Positions 8,120-17,105 of a stretch of 64,000 nucleotides of DNA are shown piece after piece. Origin of the DNA: Streptomyces pseudovenezuelae (GTDB lineage Bacteria; Actinomycetota; Actinomycetes; Streptomycetales; Streptomycetaceae). The notes under the pieces are model-generated. The model was not told the DNA's origin. It searched no databases and saw nothing but the letters and a program-made list of their open reading frames with translations. The stretch covers positions 496,001 through 560,000 of the forward strand of contig NZ_JARXVH010000003.1 in assembly GCF_029892565.1 (NCBI RefSeq), given 5' to 3'. Every line of letters starts with the position of its first letter. Position 1 is the stretch's first letter. The position numbers were made by a program, and so were the translations under genes.

Positions 8120-9100
8120 CTAGGGCGCCACCAACAACACCTTGCCCACGTGACCGCTCTCCTCCACGACCCGGTGAGCGGCTGCCGCGTCGGGCATCGG
8201 GATCTCGCGGTCGACGACCGGGTGGACGTGCCCGGCGGCAAGCAGCGGCCAGACGTGTTCGCGTACGGCGGCGACGATCGCCGCCTTCTCGGAGAGCGGA
8301 CGCGCGCGCAGCGAGGTCGCGCTGATGGCGCCCCGCTTGCCGAGCAGCGCGGCGATGTTCAGCTCGCCCTTGAGGCCGCCCTGCATGCCGATGATCGCGA
8401 GGCGCCCGTTGACGGCGAGGGCCTGGACGTTGCGGTCCAGATACTTGGCGCCCATGTTGTCGAGGATGACGTCGGCGCCCGCCCCGTCGGTGGCCTTCCT
8501 GACCTCCTCGACGAAGTCCTGCTCGCGGTAGTTGATCAGGATGTCGGCGCCCAGCTCGGCACACCGGTCGAGCTTCTCCTTCGTACCGGCCGTCACGGCG
8601 ACCTTCGCGCCGACCGCCTTGGCCAGCTGGATCGCCATCGTGCCGATGCCGCTGGAGCCGCCGTGCACGAGCAGCGTCTCGGCGGGCCGCAGGTGGGCGA
8701 CCATGAAGACGTTCGACCAGACCGTGCAGACCACCTCGGGCAGCGCGGCGGCGCTCTTGAGGTCGACGCCCTCGGGCACGGGCAGGAGCTGGCCCGCCGG
8801 AACGACGACCTTCTCGGCGTATCCGCCGCCCGCGAGCAGCGCGCACACCTCGTCGCCGACCGCCCAGGCGGAGACGCCGGGTCCGGTCTCGACGATCCGG
8901 CCCGAGCACTCCAGGCCGGGGTACGGAGAGGCGCCGGGCGGCGGGTCGTAGAAGCCCTGCCGTTGCAGGATGTCGGCGCGGTTGACGGCGCCGGCCACCA
9001 CCTCGACCAGCACTTCGCCCTCGCCGGGCACCGGATCGGGGACCTCGTCCCACACCAGCGCCTCGGGCCCACCAGGTTCGGGAATCGTGATCGCATACAT
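8120..9100 (-). CDS. NAD(P)H:quinone oxidoreductase, PIG3-like MDR family
   Basis: The 326-aa protein is a zinc-free medium-chain dehydrogenase. The N-terminal GroES-like domain has PGEGEVLVEVVAGAVNRADILQ and YPGLECSGRIVETG. The Rossmann domain has VHGGSSGIGTMAIQLAKAVGA and ILDNMGAKYLD. The PIG3-type opening MYAITIPEPGGPEALVWDEV fits. Such enzymes use NADPH to reduce quinones. ATG at 9100 starts the conserved N-terminus. The gene is divergent from an ABC exporter, but no regulatory link is visible. Confidence 0.9.
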   Translation of the reverse strand: MYAITIPEPGGPEALVWDEVPDPVPGEGEVLVEVVAGAVNRADILQRQGFYDPPPGASPYPGLECSGRIVETGPGVSAWAVGDEVCALLAGGGYAEKVVVPAGQLLPVPEGVDLKSAAALPEVVCTVWSNVFMVAHLRPAETLLVHGGSSGIGTMAIQLAKAVGAKVAVTAGTKEKLDRCAELGADILINYREQDFVEEVRKATDGAGADVILDNMGAKYLDRNVQALAVNGRLAIIGMQGGLKGELNIAALLGKRGAISATSLRARPLSEKAAIVAAVREHVWPLLAAGHVHPVVDREIPMPDAAAAHRVVEESGHVGKVLLVAP

Positions 9101-9240
9101 GTGAAGGACGCTACCCCTCGGTACCGCGCCGCTCCCGTCCGCCGGGTCCGTACCGAAAGAAGTGTGTGATCACCGATGAGTTCCAGCGAAGGTAAAGGTC
9201 TCACCATGCAGAAACCAAGTGCATGGAAGGAAAACCCACC

Positions 9241-10269
9241 ATGAGCCAGCACACGACCGGCCTGGCCATCGAGACCGCGGGCCTGGTGAAGACGTTCGGG
9301 GACACCAGGGCGGTGGACGGCGTCGACCTCGCCGTCCCGACCGGCACGGTCTACGGCCTCCTCGGCCCGAACGGCGCGGGCAAGACCACCACAGTCAAGA
9401 TGCTGGCCACGCTGCTGCGCCCGGACGACGGCGAGGCGCACGTCTTCGGCCACGACGTCGTGCGCGAGGCCGACGAGGTCCGCGCCCGCGTCAGCCTCAC
9501 CGGCCAGTACGCGTCGGTGGACGAGGACCTCACCGGCGCCGAGAACCTGATCCTGCTGGGCCGCCTCCTCGGCCAGGCCAAGAAGGCCGCGCGGGAGCGT
9601 TCGGCGCAGCTCCTGGAGGCCTTCGGGCTCACGGACGCGGCCGGAAAGCAGGTCAAGCACTACTCCGGCGGCATGCGGCGGCGTATCGACATCGCCGCGT
9701 CCATCCTCAACACCCCCGACCTGCTCTTCCTGGACGAGCCGACCACGGGACTCGACCCGCGCAGCCGCAACCAGGTGTGGGACATCGTCCGCGCGGTCGT
9801 CGCGCAGGGCACGACGGTGCTGCTGACCACGCAGTACCTGGACGAGGCCGACCAGTTGGCGTCCCGGATCGCCGTCATCGACCGCGGCAAGGTGATCGCC
9901 GAGGGCACGAAGGGCGAGCTCAAGGCGTCCGTCGGCGCCGGTTCCGTACACCTGCGCCTCAGGGACGCGGGGCAGCGGCCCGAGGCGGCCGAGGTGCTGC
10001 GGCGGGCCCTGGACGCGCAGGTGCAGCTGGAGCCCGACCCGGTCGCGCTGACCGCCCGCGTGGGCGCGGCGGCGAGCGACACGGCAGCCGAACAGGCCGC
10101 CCGCGCGCTCGGCGAACTGGCCCGCACGGGCATCACCGTGGACAACTTCTCGCTGGGCCAGCCCAGCCTGGACGAGGTCTTCCTCGCCCTCACCGGACAT
10201 GACACGCAGGACTCGGCGAAGCAGGACACCGCGGAGCAGGGCACCCAGAAGAGCGAGGCCGTCGCATGA
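9241..10269 (+). CDS. ABC transporter ATPase, daunorubicin-resistance (DrrA) type
   Basis: The 342-aa ATPase has Walker A (GPNGAGKTT), the signature [15 protein letters not shown], Walker B with [13 protein letters not shown] and the C-terminal extension typical of DrrA. ATG at 9241 is chosen because AAGGAA (9226-9231) precedes it; the in-frame ATG at 9223 lies at the ribosome site. The stop overlaps the permease start by 4 bases. DrrAB-type pumps export hydrophobic drugs or self-made antibiotics. The substrate here is unknown. Confidence 0.93.
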   Translation: MSQHTTGLAIETAGLVKTFGDTRAVDGVDLAVPTGTVYGLLGPNGAGKTTTVKMLATLLRPDDGEAHVFGHDVVREADEVRARVSLTGQYASVDEDLTGAENLILLGRLLGQAKKAARERSAQLLEAFGLTDAAGKQVKHYSGGMRRRIDIAASILNTPDLLFLDEPTTGLDPRSRNQVWDIVRAVVAQGTTVLLTTQYLDEADQLASRIAVIDRGKVIAEGTKGELKASVGAGSVHLRLRDAGQRPEAAEVLRRALDAQVQLEPDPVALTARVGAAASDTAAEQAARALGELARTGITVDNFSLGQPSLDEVFLALTGHDTQDSAKQDTAEQGTQKSEAVA

Positions 10270-11114
10270 GTACCGTCACGAGCACCGAGACCAAGGACCT
10301 CGCCCCGGTCAGCGCCGAGTCGCTCGCCGCGCTGCTGATCGGCGGGGAGCGACCGCCCCGGCCCAGCGCCCTGTCCGCCTCGCTGACCTTCGGCTGGCGG
10401 GCCATGCTCAAGATCAAGCACGTGCCGGAGCAGCTCTTCGACGTCACCGCGTTCCCGATCATGATGGTGCTGATGTACACGTACCTGTTCGGGGGCGCCC
10501 TGGCCGGGTCGCCGAAGGAGTACATCCAGTTCCTGCTGCCGGGCATCCTGGTGATGTCGGTCGTGATGATCACCATGTACACGGGCGTCTCGGTCAACAC
10601 CGACATCGAGAAGGGCGTCTTCGACCGCTTCCGCACGCTGCCGATCTGGCGGCCGGCGGTGATGGTCGGCTATCTGCTCGGCGACGCCCTGCGCTACACG
10701 ATCGCCTCGGTCGTGATGCTCACCGTCGGCATGATCCTGGGCTACCGCCCGGACGGCGGGGTCGCCGGAGTGCTCGCCGGGATCGTGCTGCTCGTCGTCT
10801 TCTCGTTCGCGTTCTCGTGGATCTGGACGATGTTCGGGCTGCTGCTGCGCACCGAGAAGTCGGTGATGGGCGTCAGCATGATGGTGATCTTCCCGCTGAC
10901 CTTCCTGTCCAACGTCTTCGTCGACCCGCACACCATGCCGGGCTGGCTCCAGGCCTTCGTCAACAACAGCCCGATCACCCACGTCTCGTCGGCGGTGCGC
11001 GACCTGATGGCCGGCGACTGGCCGGCCGCCGAGGTCGCCTGGTCACTGGGCTGGGCAGGCCTGTTCGTCCTGGTCTTCGGCCCGATCACGATGCGGCTGT
11101 ACAACCGCAAGTAG
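10266..11114 (+). CDS. ABC-2 type transporter permease (DrrB-like)
   Basis: The 282-aa membrane protein has about six hydrophobic segments and the ABC-2 arrangement, with [41 protein letters not shown] (the DrrB-type cytoplasmic loop) and [20 protein letters not shown]. It is translated from an ATGA overlap with the ATPase, so the two form one exporter. The gene ends 24 bases from a convergent channel gene, with no strong hairpin between them. Confidence 0.93.
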   Translation: MSTVTSTETKDLAPVSAESLAALLIGGERPPRPSALSASLTFGWRAMLKIKHVPEQLFDVTAFPIMMVLMYTYLFGGALAGSPKEYIQFLLPGILVMSVVMITMYTGVSVNTDIEKGVFDRFRTLPIWRPAVMVGYLLGDALRYTIASVVMLTVGMILGYRPDGGVAGVLAGIVLLVVFSFAFSWIWTMFGLLLRTEKSVMGVSMMVIFPLTFLSNVFVDPHTMPGWLQAFVNNSPITHVSSAVRDLMAGDWPAAEVAWSLGWAGLFVLVFGPITMRLYNRK

Positions 11115-11138
11115 TCCGGGCGGTCCAGATGGTCACGG

Positions 11139-12236
11139 TCACTGCCGGGGCATCGGGCGGACGTCGGGTGCGATCTGCGCGCCCGGCGACGCCCGCACGA
11201 TCGTGATCAGCCGGTCCGTCAACTGCAGTGTCCCGACGGCCGGATCGTCGTATCCGAGCACCCGGTGCCCGCGTACGACACTCACCACCAGGTCGTCGGT
11301 CTCGCGCGGCTTCTTGCCCACCTCGGCCTTTATGACGGGCCGTTCGACCATGTCGAGCCCGCTGCCCTGCTGGATGAGGTCCTCCATCACCATGCCGGCC
11401 GCGGGGCTGAGCACGGACAGACCGAGCAGCCGCCCGGCCGCGCTCGCGCTGGTGATGACGGCGTCGGCGCCGGACTGCTTGAGCAGCGGCGCGTTCTCCT
11501 CCTCGCGGACCGCGGCCACGATCTTGGCGCCGCGGTTGAGCTGCCGGGCCGTCAGGGTCACCAGCACGGCCGTGTCGTCCCGTTGGGTCGCGATGATGAT
11601 CTGCCGTGCGCGCTGCACCTCGGCCCGCACCAGGACCTCGCTGCGGGTCGCGTCCCCGACCACCCCGGCGAACCCGTCGGCGGTCGCGGCCTCGATCACC
11701 TTGGCGCTCGGGTCGACCACGACGACCTGCTCCTGCTTCAGCCCGGTCGCGCAGACGGTCTGGATCGCCGAACGCCCCTTCGTCCCGAAGCCGATGACGA
11801 CGGTGTGATCGCGCAAGGTGGACCTCCAGCGGTTCTGACGCCATTCCTCCCGGGTCCGTTCGGTGAGGACTTCGAGCGTGGTGCCGACCAGGATGATCAG
11901 GAAGACCACCCGCAGCGGCGTGATGACGAGGATGTTGGTGAGCCGGGCACCGTCGCTGACGGGGGCGATGTCGCCGTACCCGGTGGTGGAGAGGGTGACC
12001 GTCGCGTAGTACGCCGCGTCGAGGAAGTCGACCGACCCGTCGGAGTTGTCGTTGTAGCCGTCACGGTCGATCCAGACGATCAGGGCGGTGGCGGCCAGCA
12101 CCAGCAAAGCCATGAGCAGGCGTCTCAGAACCTGCTGGATGGGGCGCTCGACGACCTTCTTCGGGAGTTTCACCCGATGGGTCACGAGATGCTCGTCCGC
12201 CTGCCGGGCGATCGCGTCATGGCCCGGAAGTTTCAC
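11139..12236 (-). CDS. Potassium channel protein with RCK/TrkA-N domain
   Basis: This 365-aa protein has two membrane segments around a pore loop with the selectivity filter TTGYGD. A cytoplasmic RCK domain follows, with VVIGFGTKGRSAIQ, VVVVDP and GDATRSEVL, and then a TrkA-C-like tail. It resembles MthK-type K+ channels gated by ligands. GTG at 12236 is preferred because it overlaps the moeA stop as GTGA; GTG at 12245 is also in frame. The start lies inside the parS palindrome. Translation is probably coupled to moeA, although the two functions are unrelated. Confidence 0.9.
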   Translation of the reverse strand: MKLPGHDAIARQADEHLVTHRVKLPKKVVERPIQQVLRRLLMALLVLAATALIVWIDRDGYNDNSDGSVDFLDAAYYATVTLSTTGYGDIAPVSDGARLTNILVITPLRVVFLIILVGTTLEVLTERTREEWRQNRWRSTLRDHTVVIGFGTKGRSAIQTVCATGLKQEQVVVVDPSAKVIEAATADGFAGVVGDATRSEVLVRAEVQRARQIIIATQRDDTAVLVTLTARQLNRGAKIVAAVREEENAPLLKQSGADAVITSASAAGRLLGLSVLSPAAGMVMEDLIQQGSGLDMVERPVIKAEVGKKPRETDDLVVSVVRGHRVLGYDDPAVGTLQLTDRLITIVRASPGAQIAPDVRPMPRQ

Positions 12237-12243
12237 GTGAAAC
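12230..12243. other. parS centromere site
   Basis: GTTTCACGTGAAAC is a perfect 14-base palindrome identical to the Streptomyces parS consensus bound by ParB. Many such sites cluster around oriC in Streptomyces. This one covers the moeA stop codon and the channel start codon, so protein-coding and segregation functions overlap. Confidence 0.9.
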
Positions 12244-13612
12244 ACACCCCGATCCCGGCGAACGCCCAGGGCAGATCGAGCAGTTCGAGCTCCTCACCCG
12301 CGCGAGCACCGCCCGGTGGTACGACGACCAGGCCATCGGCCGCCGCGATGCCGCGCAGCATCGCCGGACCGTTGTAGTGCAGCGCAACGGCGTGGTCACC
12401 GCGCAGCACGACGGGGATCAGCCGGGTGTCGTGCGGATGGCCGTGCACCGCGTCCTGGATCGGCATCGTGTACGGCTCGGGTGCGGGGCGGGCCGCAAGG
12501 GTCCGCAGCAGGGGCTCGGCGAGCGTGAGCAGTCCGGAGACGGCGGCGAGGGGGTTGCCGGGCAGGCCCACGAGGTGCTGGTTCTCCTTGGTGCGGCCCA
12601 GCAGCATGGGGTGGCCGGGTCGCACCTTGACGCCGTCGACGAGGAGTTCGGCGCCGATGCGCTGCAGGGTGGGGTGGACGTGGTCGACGGGCCCGGAGGC
12701 GGTACCGCCGGTGGTCACGATCAGATCGGCGTCGGAGCCGGTGATCGCCTTGTGCAGGGCTTTGGCGTCGTCACCGATCCGACGAACCGCCGCGACCTCG
12801 GCGCCCAGCGCACGCAGCCACGGCGGCAGCATCGGCCCGAGCGCGTCCCTGATCAGCCCCTCGCGCGGCAGCCCCTCGGTGAGCAACTCGTCACCCAGGA
12901 CGAGGACTTCGGCGCGGGGAGCGGGTACGGCGGTGAGGGTGTCGTACCCCGCGGCCGCGGCAAGTCCGAGCACCGCCGGGGTCACGAGTGTGCCCAGCGG
13001 GACCAGTTGATCCCCGGAGCGGCACTCCTGCCCCCGCGGCCGGATGTCCTGGCCGTGCTGGAGATCCCGCCCGGCGTACAGGCGGCCCTTGTCGTCGGTA
13101 CGACCGTGTTCGCTGCGCAGCACGGCCGTGGTGTCCGACGGGATCCGCGCACCGGTGGCGATCCGCACGGCCTCCCCGTCGGTGAGCCGCGCCGGCTCCC
13201 CGTGCCCGGCGAGCACGCCCTCGTCCCGTACGTCCCAGGGACCGGGCCCCGCGACCGCCCAGCCGTCCATCGCCGAGGTGTCGAAGGAGGGCAGGTCGGT
13301 GAGGGCGGTGAGGGGGGCGGCCAGGGTGAGCCCGAGCGCGCCCTCGATCCGCACGGAAACGGGAGCCCGCCGCCCACCGGCCCGAGCGGCCCGCGCGGCG
13401 ATCGCCCGGGCCTCGGCCCAGGCGGTGGCCTTGTGCGAAGCCGCGTGCTGATCACGCGAGGCGCCAGATCCGGCGGGGGCGGGCACGCCGTCGCCGGAAG
13501 CGGGAGCGGATGCGGGAGCAGGAGTACGACTGCCGGGATCCCTCACCAGCGCGAGCACCTCCTCGACGTCGAAGTCGGTGTCCTCGGCGTTCCCACCGGT
13601 CCGGGCGGTCAC
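12233..13612 (-). CDS. moeA: Molybdopterin molybdenumtransferase MoeA
   Basis: The 459-aa protein inserts molybdate into adenylylated molybdopterin. Family motifs are LPSFDTSAMDGWAV, AVRIATGARIPSDTTAVL, RPRGQECRSGDQLV, EVLVLGDELL, DLIVTTGGTASGPVDHV and VKVRPGHPMLLGR with GLPGNPLAAVSG. The first 75 residues are an added Ala/Pro/Ser-rich segment. GTG at 13612 overlaps the mobA-like stop (GTGA), so the two cofactor genes are coupled. Both act in the last steps of molybdenum cofactor synthesis. Confidence 0.95.
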   Translation of the reverse strand: MTARTGGNAEDTDFDVEEVLALVRDPGSRTPAPASAPASGDGVPAPAGSGASRDQHAASHKATAWAEARAIAARAARAGGRRAPVSVRIEGALGLTLAAPLTALTDLPSFDTSAMDGWAVAGPGPWDVRDEGVLAGHGEPARLTDGEAVRIATGARIPSDTTAVLRSEHGRTDDKGRLYAGRDLQHGQDIRPRGQECRSGDQLVPLGTLVTPAVLGLAAAAGYDTLTAVPAPRAEVLVLGDELLTEGLPREGLIRDALGPMLPPWLRALGAEVAAVRRIGDDAKALHKAITGSDADLIVTTGGTASGPVDHVHPTLQRIGAELLVDGVKVRPGHPMLLGRTKENQHLVGLPGNPLAAVSGLLTLAEPLLRTLAARPAPEPYTMPIQDAVHGHPHDTRLIPVVLRGDHAVALHYNGPAMLRGIAAADGLVVVPPGGARAGEELELLDLPWAFAGIGVCFT

Positions 13613-14529
13613 CCGGCGTCCGGGGCGGGCTTGGCCTCGGAGTCGTCCTCCTCGGCCCAACGCAGGGCGAGCGCGACGGCCTTGCGGGCGGCCTCGGCGA
13701 CGGCTTCCGGACCGCCCCCGGCCTGCGCGGCCGCGTACCCGACGAGAAAGGTCGTCAGCGGCGCCGCGGGCCTCGCCACTCCGTGGGCGGCATCACGAGC
13801 GAGGTCGAGCAGAACGCCGGTGTCGACGTCCAGATCGAGCCCCAGCTCGTCCTTGACAGCGGAAATCCATTCATCCAACACGTGCCCATGCTCCCTGATA
13901 CGTGCCCTGGCGGCGGCGATGTCGTCCCAGGTGTCGCAGTCGAACGAGGCGACGGGGTCGGGGACGCGGGTGAGGTGGAGACCGGCGGTCAGGCGGCGGA
14001 GGGGGAGGCCGGTGAGGGGAGCGGCAGGAGTGCCGGTCCCCTTCGCGTCGGCGCCCGTCGGCGCGGCGAGCTCGCGGTGCAGGGCGTCTGCGCGGTACGC
14101 GGCGACGAGGGGTTGGTCGCGACCGTCGGTGTCGGTGAGGAGGACGCCCTCCGTTCCGCTCGCCCGCAGGGCCGCCAGCAGCCGCCGTACCGTCGTCGGT
14201 TCGAGAAACGGGAGGTCGGCGGAGAGGACGACGACATGTTCCGCCGTGGTGTGCGCGAGACCGGCGGCGAGCGCGGCGACGGGGCCCCCGCCGGGCGGCT
14301 CCTCACGCGCCCACACCACGGGCCGGGCGGTGGGGCGGACATCGGCGACGACCACGGTGGTGCGCGCGTCGGCACACGCGGCGAGCACGCGGTCGAGCAG
14401 CGCCCGCCCACCGACCCGCACCCCGGGCTTGTCGGCACCGCCGAGCCGCCGAGCGGCACCCCCGGCGAGCACGACGGCGTCGTAGGCCGGCTCGACACCG
14501 GGACCACCCGGAGGCTCGTACGAGGTCAC
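13609..14529 (-). CDS. MobA-like molybdenum cofactor nucleotidyltransferase with C-terminal extra domain
   Basis: The N-terminal part (about 1-200) is a MobA-type nucleotidyltransferase: AYDAVVLAGGAARRLGGADK (the GTP-binding loop), VVLSADLPFLEP and DQPLVAAYRADAL. It would attach GMP to molybdenum cofactor. The last 90 residues (VLDEWISAVKDELGLDLDVD and YAAAQAGGGPEAVAEAARKA) form a separate helical domain that I associate with DUF6457, often fused to MobA in actinobacteria. GTG at 14529 is preferred over 14583, which adds unlike sequence. It overlaps moeA, so the pair forms a cofactor unit. Confidence 0.85.
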   Translation of the reverse strand: MTSYEPPGGPGVEPAYDAVVLAGGAARRLGGADKPGVRVGGRALLDRVLAACADARTTVVVADVRPTARPVVWAREEPPGGGPVAALAAGLAHTTAEHVVVLSADLPFLEPTTVRRLLAALRASGTEGVLLTDTDGRDQPLVAAYRADALHRELAAPTGADAKGTGTPAAPLTGLPLRRLTAGLHLTRVPDPVASFDCDTWDDIAAARARIREHGHVLDEWISAVKDELGLDLDVDTGVLLDLARDAAHGVARPAAPLTTFLVGYAAAQAGGGPEAVAEAARKAVALALRWAEEDDSEAKPAPDAG

Positions 14530-14655
14530 CCCCCGAGTATGCGTGCCGTCACGATCACAGGGAACGCATGGGCGCCGACGCAATCACCGGGTGCGGGACG
14601 GGAAGGGCGGGGCGGGCGGGGGCCACGCACCTGCACCGACACCATGGACCACCGC

Positions 14656-16101
14656 TCACAGCGTCCGCAGCAGCACCGCCGGTTGTTCCACGCAGTCCGC
14701 CACGTACCGCAGGAAACCGCCCGCCGTGCCGCCGTCGCAGACGCGGTGGTCGAAGGTGAGGGAGAGCTGGACGACCTGGCGCACCGCCAGCTCGCCCTCG
14801 TGCACCCACGGCTTGGGGACGATGCGGCCGACGCCGAGCATCGCGGCCTCGGGGTGGTTGATGATCGGCGTGGAACCGTCGACGCCGAACACTCCGTAGT
14901 TGTTCAACGTGAAGGTCCCGCCCGTGAGTTCCCCGGGCGTGAGCGTGCCGGCCCGGGCCGCCTCGGTCAGTCGGCCGAACTCCGCGCTCAGCGACTCGGC
15001 GCCCCGCCCGTGCGCGTCCCGCACGACCGGTACGACCAGACCCCGCTCGGTCTGCGCGGCGAAGCCGAGGTGCACCTGTTCCAGCCGGACGATCTCCCTG
15101 GCCTCCATGTCGACCGTGGAGTTGAGCTCGGGGAAGCGGGCGAGGGCGGCCGTGCAGACGCGGGCCAGCAGGGCGAGGACGGAGATCTTCGGCCCGCCAG
15201 AGGCGTTCATCGCGGCCCGCGCGCGCATGAACTCCGTCGCGTCGGCATCCACCCAGCAGGTCGCGTCCGGGATCTCGCGCCGACTGCGGGAGAGCTTGTC
15301 GGCGACGGCTCCGCGAACTCCCTTGAGGGGCACGCGAATGCCCGTGCGCGTGGCGGCCGACGGGGTGGGTGTGGCGGTGGGCGCGGCGAGCGCAGGGGCG
15401 GCGGAGCCGGTGGCCTCGCTCGGCGCGACGACGGCACGCATCGCCTGCTCCACGTCCGCCCGCAGGATCAGTCCGTCGGGGCCGGACCCCGTCATCTGCC
15501 GCAGATCCAGACCGTTCTGACGGGCAAGCCGCCGCACGAGAGGCGAGATGACCGGTACGGGCCCATCGGCAGTCCGGCCAGGTGTCCCCTCGGTGGTCGA
15601 GACGGTGCCGTCGATCAGGGCCGGTGCGACCGCACCATTGCGAGCCGGCGCCGTCGAAGCGGTCGCCACCGCAGGAGCCGTCGAAGCCACCGGCCCCGCA
15701 GCAACCGTCGGCCCCGCGGGCCGAACCCGCCGTCGCCGCGCAGGTGCCTCCGAAGTGCCGTACCCCACAAGGACGTTCCCCGAGCCCTCCGCAGAATCGC
15801 CCGCGTCCTCCGCAGAGCCGCCCGAGTCGTCAGCCGAACCGCCGGAGGCCACCTCCCCGCCGACCGCCACCGTCAACAGCGGCGCCCCCACGGGCAGTTC
15901 CGCGCCCTCCTCGCCGAAGCGGGCCGTGACGACGCCGCCGTAGGGACAGGGCACCTCGACCATCGCCTTGGCCGTCTCGACCTCGACGACCGGCTGGTCG
16001 ATGGCGACGACGTCGCCGACCTGGACCAGCCAGCGCACGATCTCCGCCTCGGTGAGCCCTTCGCCGAGGTCGGGCAGTTTGAACTCCAGCACCTGTGCCA
16101 T
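14656..16101 (-). CDS. bkdC: Branched-chain 2-oxoacid dehydrogenase E2 (dihydrolipoyl acyltransferase)
   Basis: The 481-aa E2 carries a lipoyl domain (about 1-80; the lipoylated Lys is in EVETAKAMVEVP), an Ala/Pro linker, an E3/E1-binding domain (ISPLVRRLARQNGLDLRQMT) and the catalytic domain ending LSLTFDHRVCDGGTAGGFL with the active-site His. It transfers acyl groups from Val, Leu and Ile breakdown to CoA, making the starters for branched fatty acids and polyketides. ATG at 16101 overlaps the E1-beta stop (ATGA). It is the third gene of the operon; no E3 gene is nearby. Confidence 0.95.
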   Translation of the reverse strand: MAQVLEFKLPDLGEGLTEAEIVRWLVQVGDVVAIDQPVVEVETAKAMVEVPCPYGGVVTARFGEEGAELPVGAPLLTVAVGGEVASGGSADDSGGSAEDAGDSAEGSGNVLVGYGTSEAPARRRRVRPAGPTVAAGPVASTAPAVATASTAPARNGAVAPALIDGTVSTTEGTPGRTADGPVPVISPLVRRLARQNGLDLRQMTGSGPDGLILRADVEQAMRAVVAPSEATGSAAPALAAPTATPTPSAATRTGIRVPLKGVRGAVADKLSRSRREIPDATCWVDADATEFMRARAAMNASGGPKISVLALLARVCTAALARFPELNSTVDMEAREIVRLEQVHLGFAAQTERGLVVPVVRDAHGRGAESLSAEFGRLTEAARAGTLTPGELTGGTFTLNNYGVFGVDGSTPIINHPEAAMLGVGRIVPKPWVHEGELAVRQVVQLSLTFDHRVCDGGTAGGFLRYVADCVEQPAVLLRTL

Positions 16102-17105
16102 CAGCCCTCGGCCTCCCACTGCAGACGGGCCACGGCGTCCAGGATCCGGTCCACGCCGGGCAGATGGTGCCGCTCCAGCATCGGCGGCGGATACGGGATG
16201 TCGAACCCGGCCACGCGCAGCACCGGTGCCTCCAGGTGGTGGAAGCAGCGCTCGGTGACGCGGGCCGCGATCTCCCCGCCGGGACCGCCGTATCCGCCCG
16301 ACTCGTGCACGACGACCGCGCGCCCGGTCCGCCGTACCGAGGCGCACACCGTCTCGTCGTCGAACGGCACCAGGGAGCGCAGGTCGACGACTTCGAGGTC
16401 CCAGCCCTCGGCCCGCGCCGCCTCGGCGGCGTCGAGGCAGACGGGCAGGGACGGGCCGTAGGTGATGAGCGTGGCGCTGGTGCCCGGGCGGCGCACGACC
16501 GCGCGGCCGATCGGCTCGACGGGTGATGGCTCCTCGGGGTTCCAGGAGTCCTTCGACCAGTACAGGCGCTTGGGCTCCATGAACACGACCGGGTCGTCGG
16601 AGGCGATCGCGGCGCGCAGCAGTCCGTAGGCGTCGGCGACGGTCGCGGGCGTGACGACGTGCAGGCCCGGGGTCGCCATGTAGTACGCCTCGGAGGAGTC
16701 GCTGTGGTGCTCGACGCCGCCGATGCCGCCGCCGTAGGGGATGCGGACGGTGATCGGCAGGGGCATCGCCCCGCGCGTGCGGTTGCGCATCCGCGAGACG
16801 TGGCTGATGAGCTGCTCGAACGCCGGGTAGGCGAACGCGTCGAACTGCATCTCCACGACCGGCCGCAGCCCGTACATGGCCATGCCGACGGCCGCGCCGA
16901 GGATGCCCGCCTCGGCCAGCGGGGTGTCCGTGCACCGGTCCTCGCCGAACTCCTTGGCGAGCCCGTCGGTGACCCGGAAGACGCCGCCGAGCGTGCCGAC
17001 GTCCTCACCGAGGACGTGCACGGCCGGGTCGGCGGCCATGGCATCGCGGAGCGCGCGCGTGAGGGCCTGCGCCATGGTGGCCGGCTTGAGGGCGACGGTG
17101 GTCAT
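16101..17105 (-). CDS. bkdB: Branched-chain 2-oxoacid dehydrogenase E1 beta subunit
   Basis: The 334-aa protein has the transketolase-type pyrimidine-binding domain (ALTRALRDAMAADPAVHVLGE, FDAFAYPAFEQLISHVSRMR, PYGGGIGGVEHHSDS) and the C-terminal domain (ATLITYGPSLPVCLDAAEAA, VVHESGGYGGPGGEIAARV). It pairs with E1 alpha to decarboxylate 2-oxo acids using thiamine diphosphate. It starts and ends in 4-base overlaps with its operon partners, which suggests equal synthesis of the subunits. Confidence 0.95.
   Translation of the reverse strand: MTTVALKPATMAQALTRALRDAMAADPAVHVLGEDVGTLGGVFRVTDGLAKEFGEDRCTDTPLAEAGILGAAVGMAMYGLRPVVEMQFDAFAYPAFEQLISHVSRMRNRTRGAMPLPITVRIPYGGGIGGVEHHSDSSEAYYMATPGLHVVTPATVADAYGLLRAAIASDDPVVFMEPKRLYWSKDSWNPEEPSPVEPIGRAVVRRPGTSATLITYGPSLPVCLDAAEAARAEGWDLEVVDLRSLVPFDDETVCASVRRTGRAVVVHESGGYGGPGGEIAARVTERCFHHLEAPVLRVAGFDIPYPPPMLERHHLPGVDRILDAVARLQWEAEG

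Noticed and set aside
8140..8160. CCCACGTGAC as a parS-like site
   Set aside because: It shares only the CACGTG core and has several mismatches to the consensus.
9241..11114. ABC exporter as part of an antibiotic cluster
   Set aside because: No biosynthetic genes lie near, and DrrAB-type pumps are common in core Streptomyces DNA.
14656..16935. One 759-aa minus-strand frame
   Set aside because: Only the part from 16101 down is the E2 protein. The upstream 278 codons are out-of-frame E1-beta sequence.
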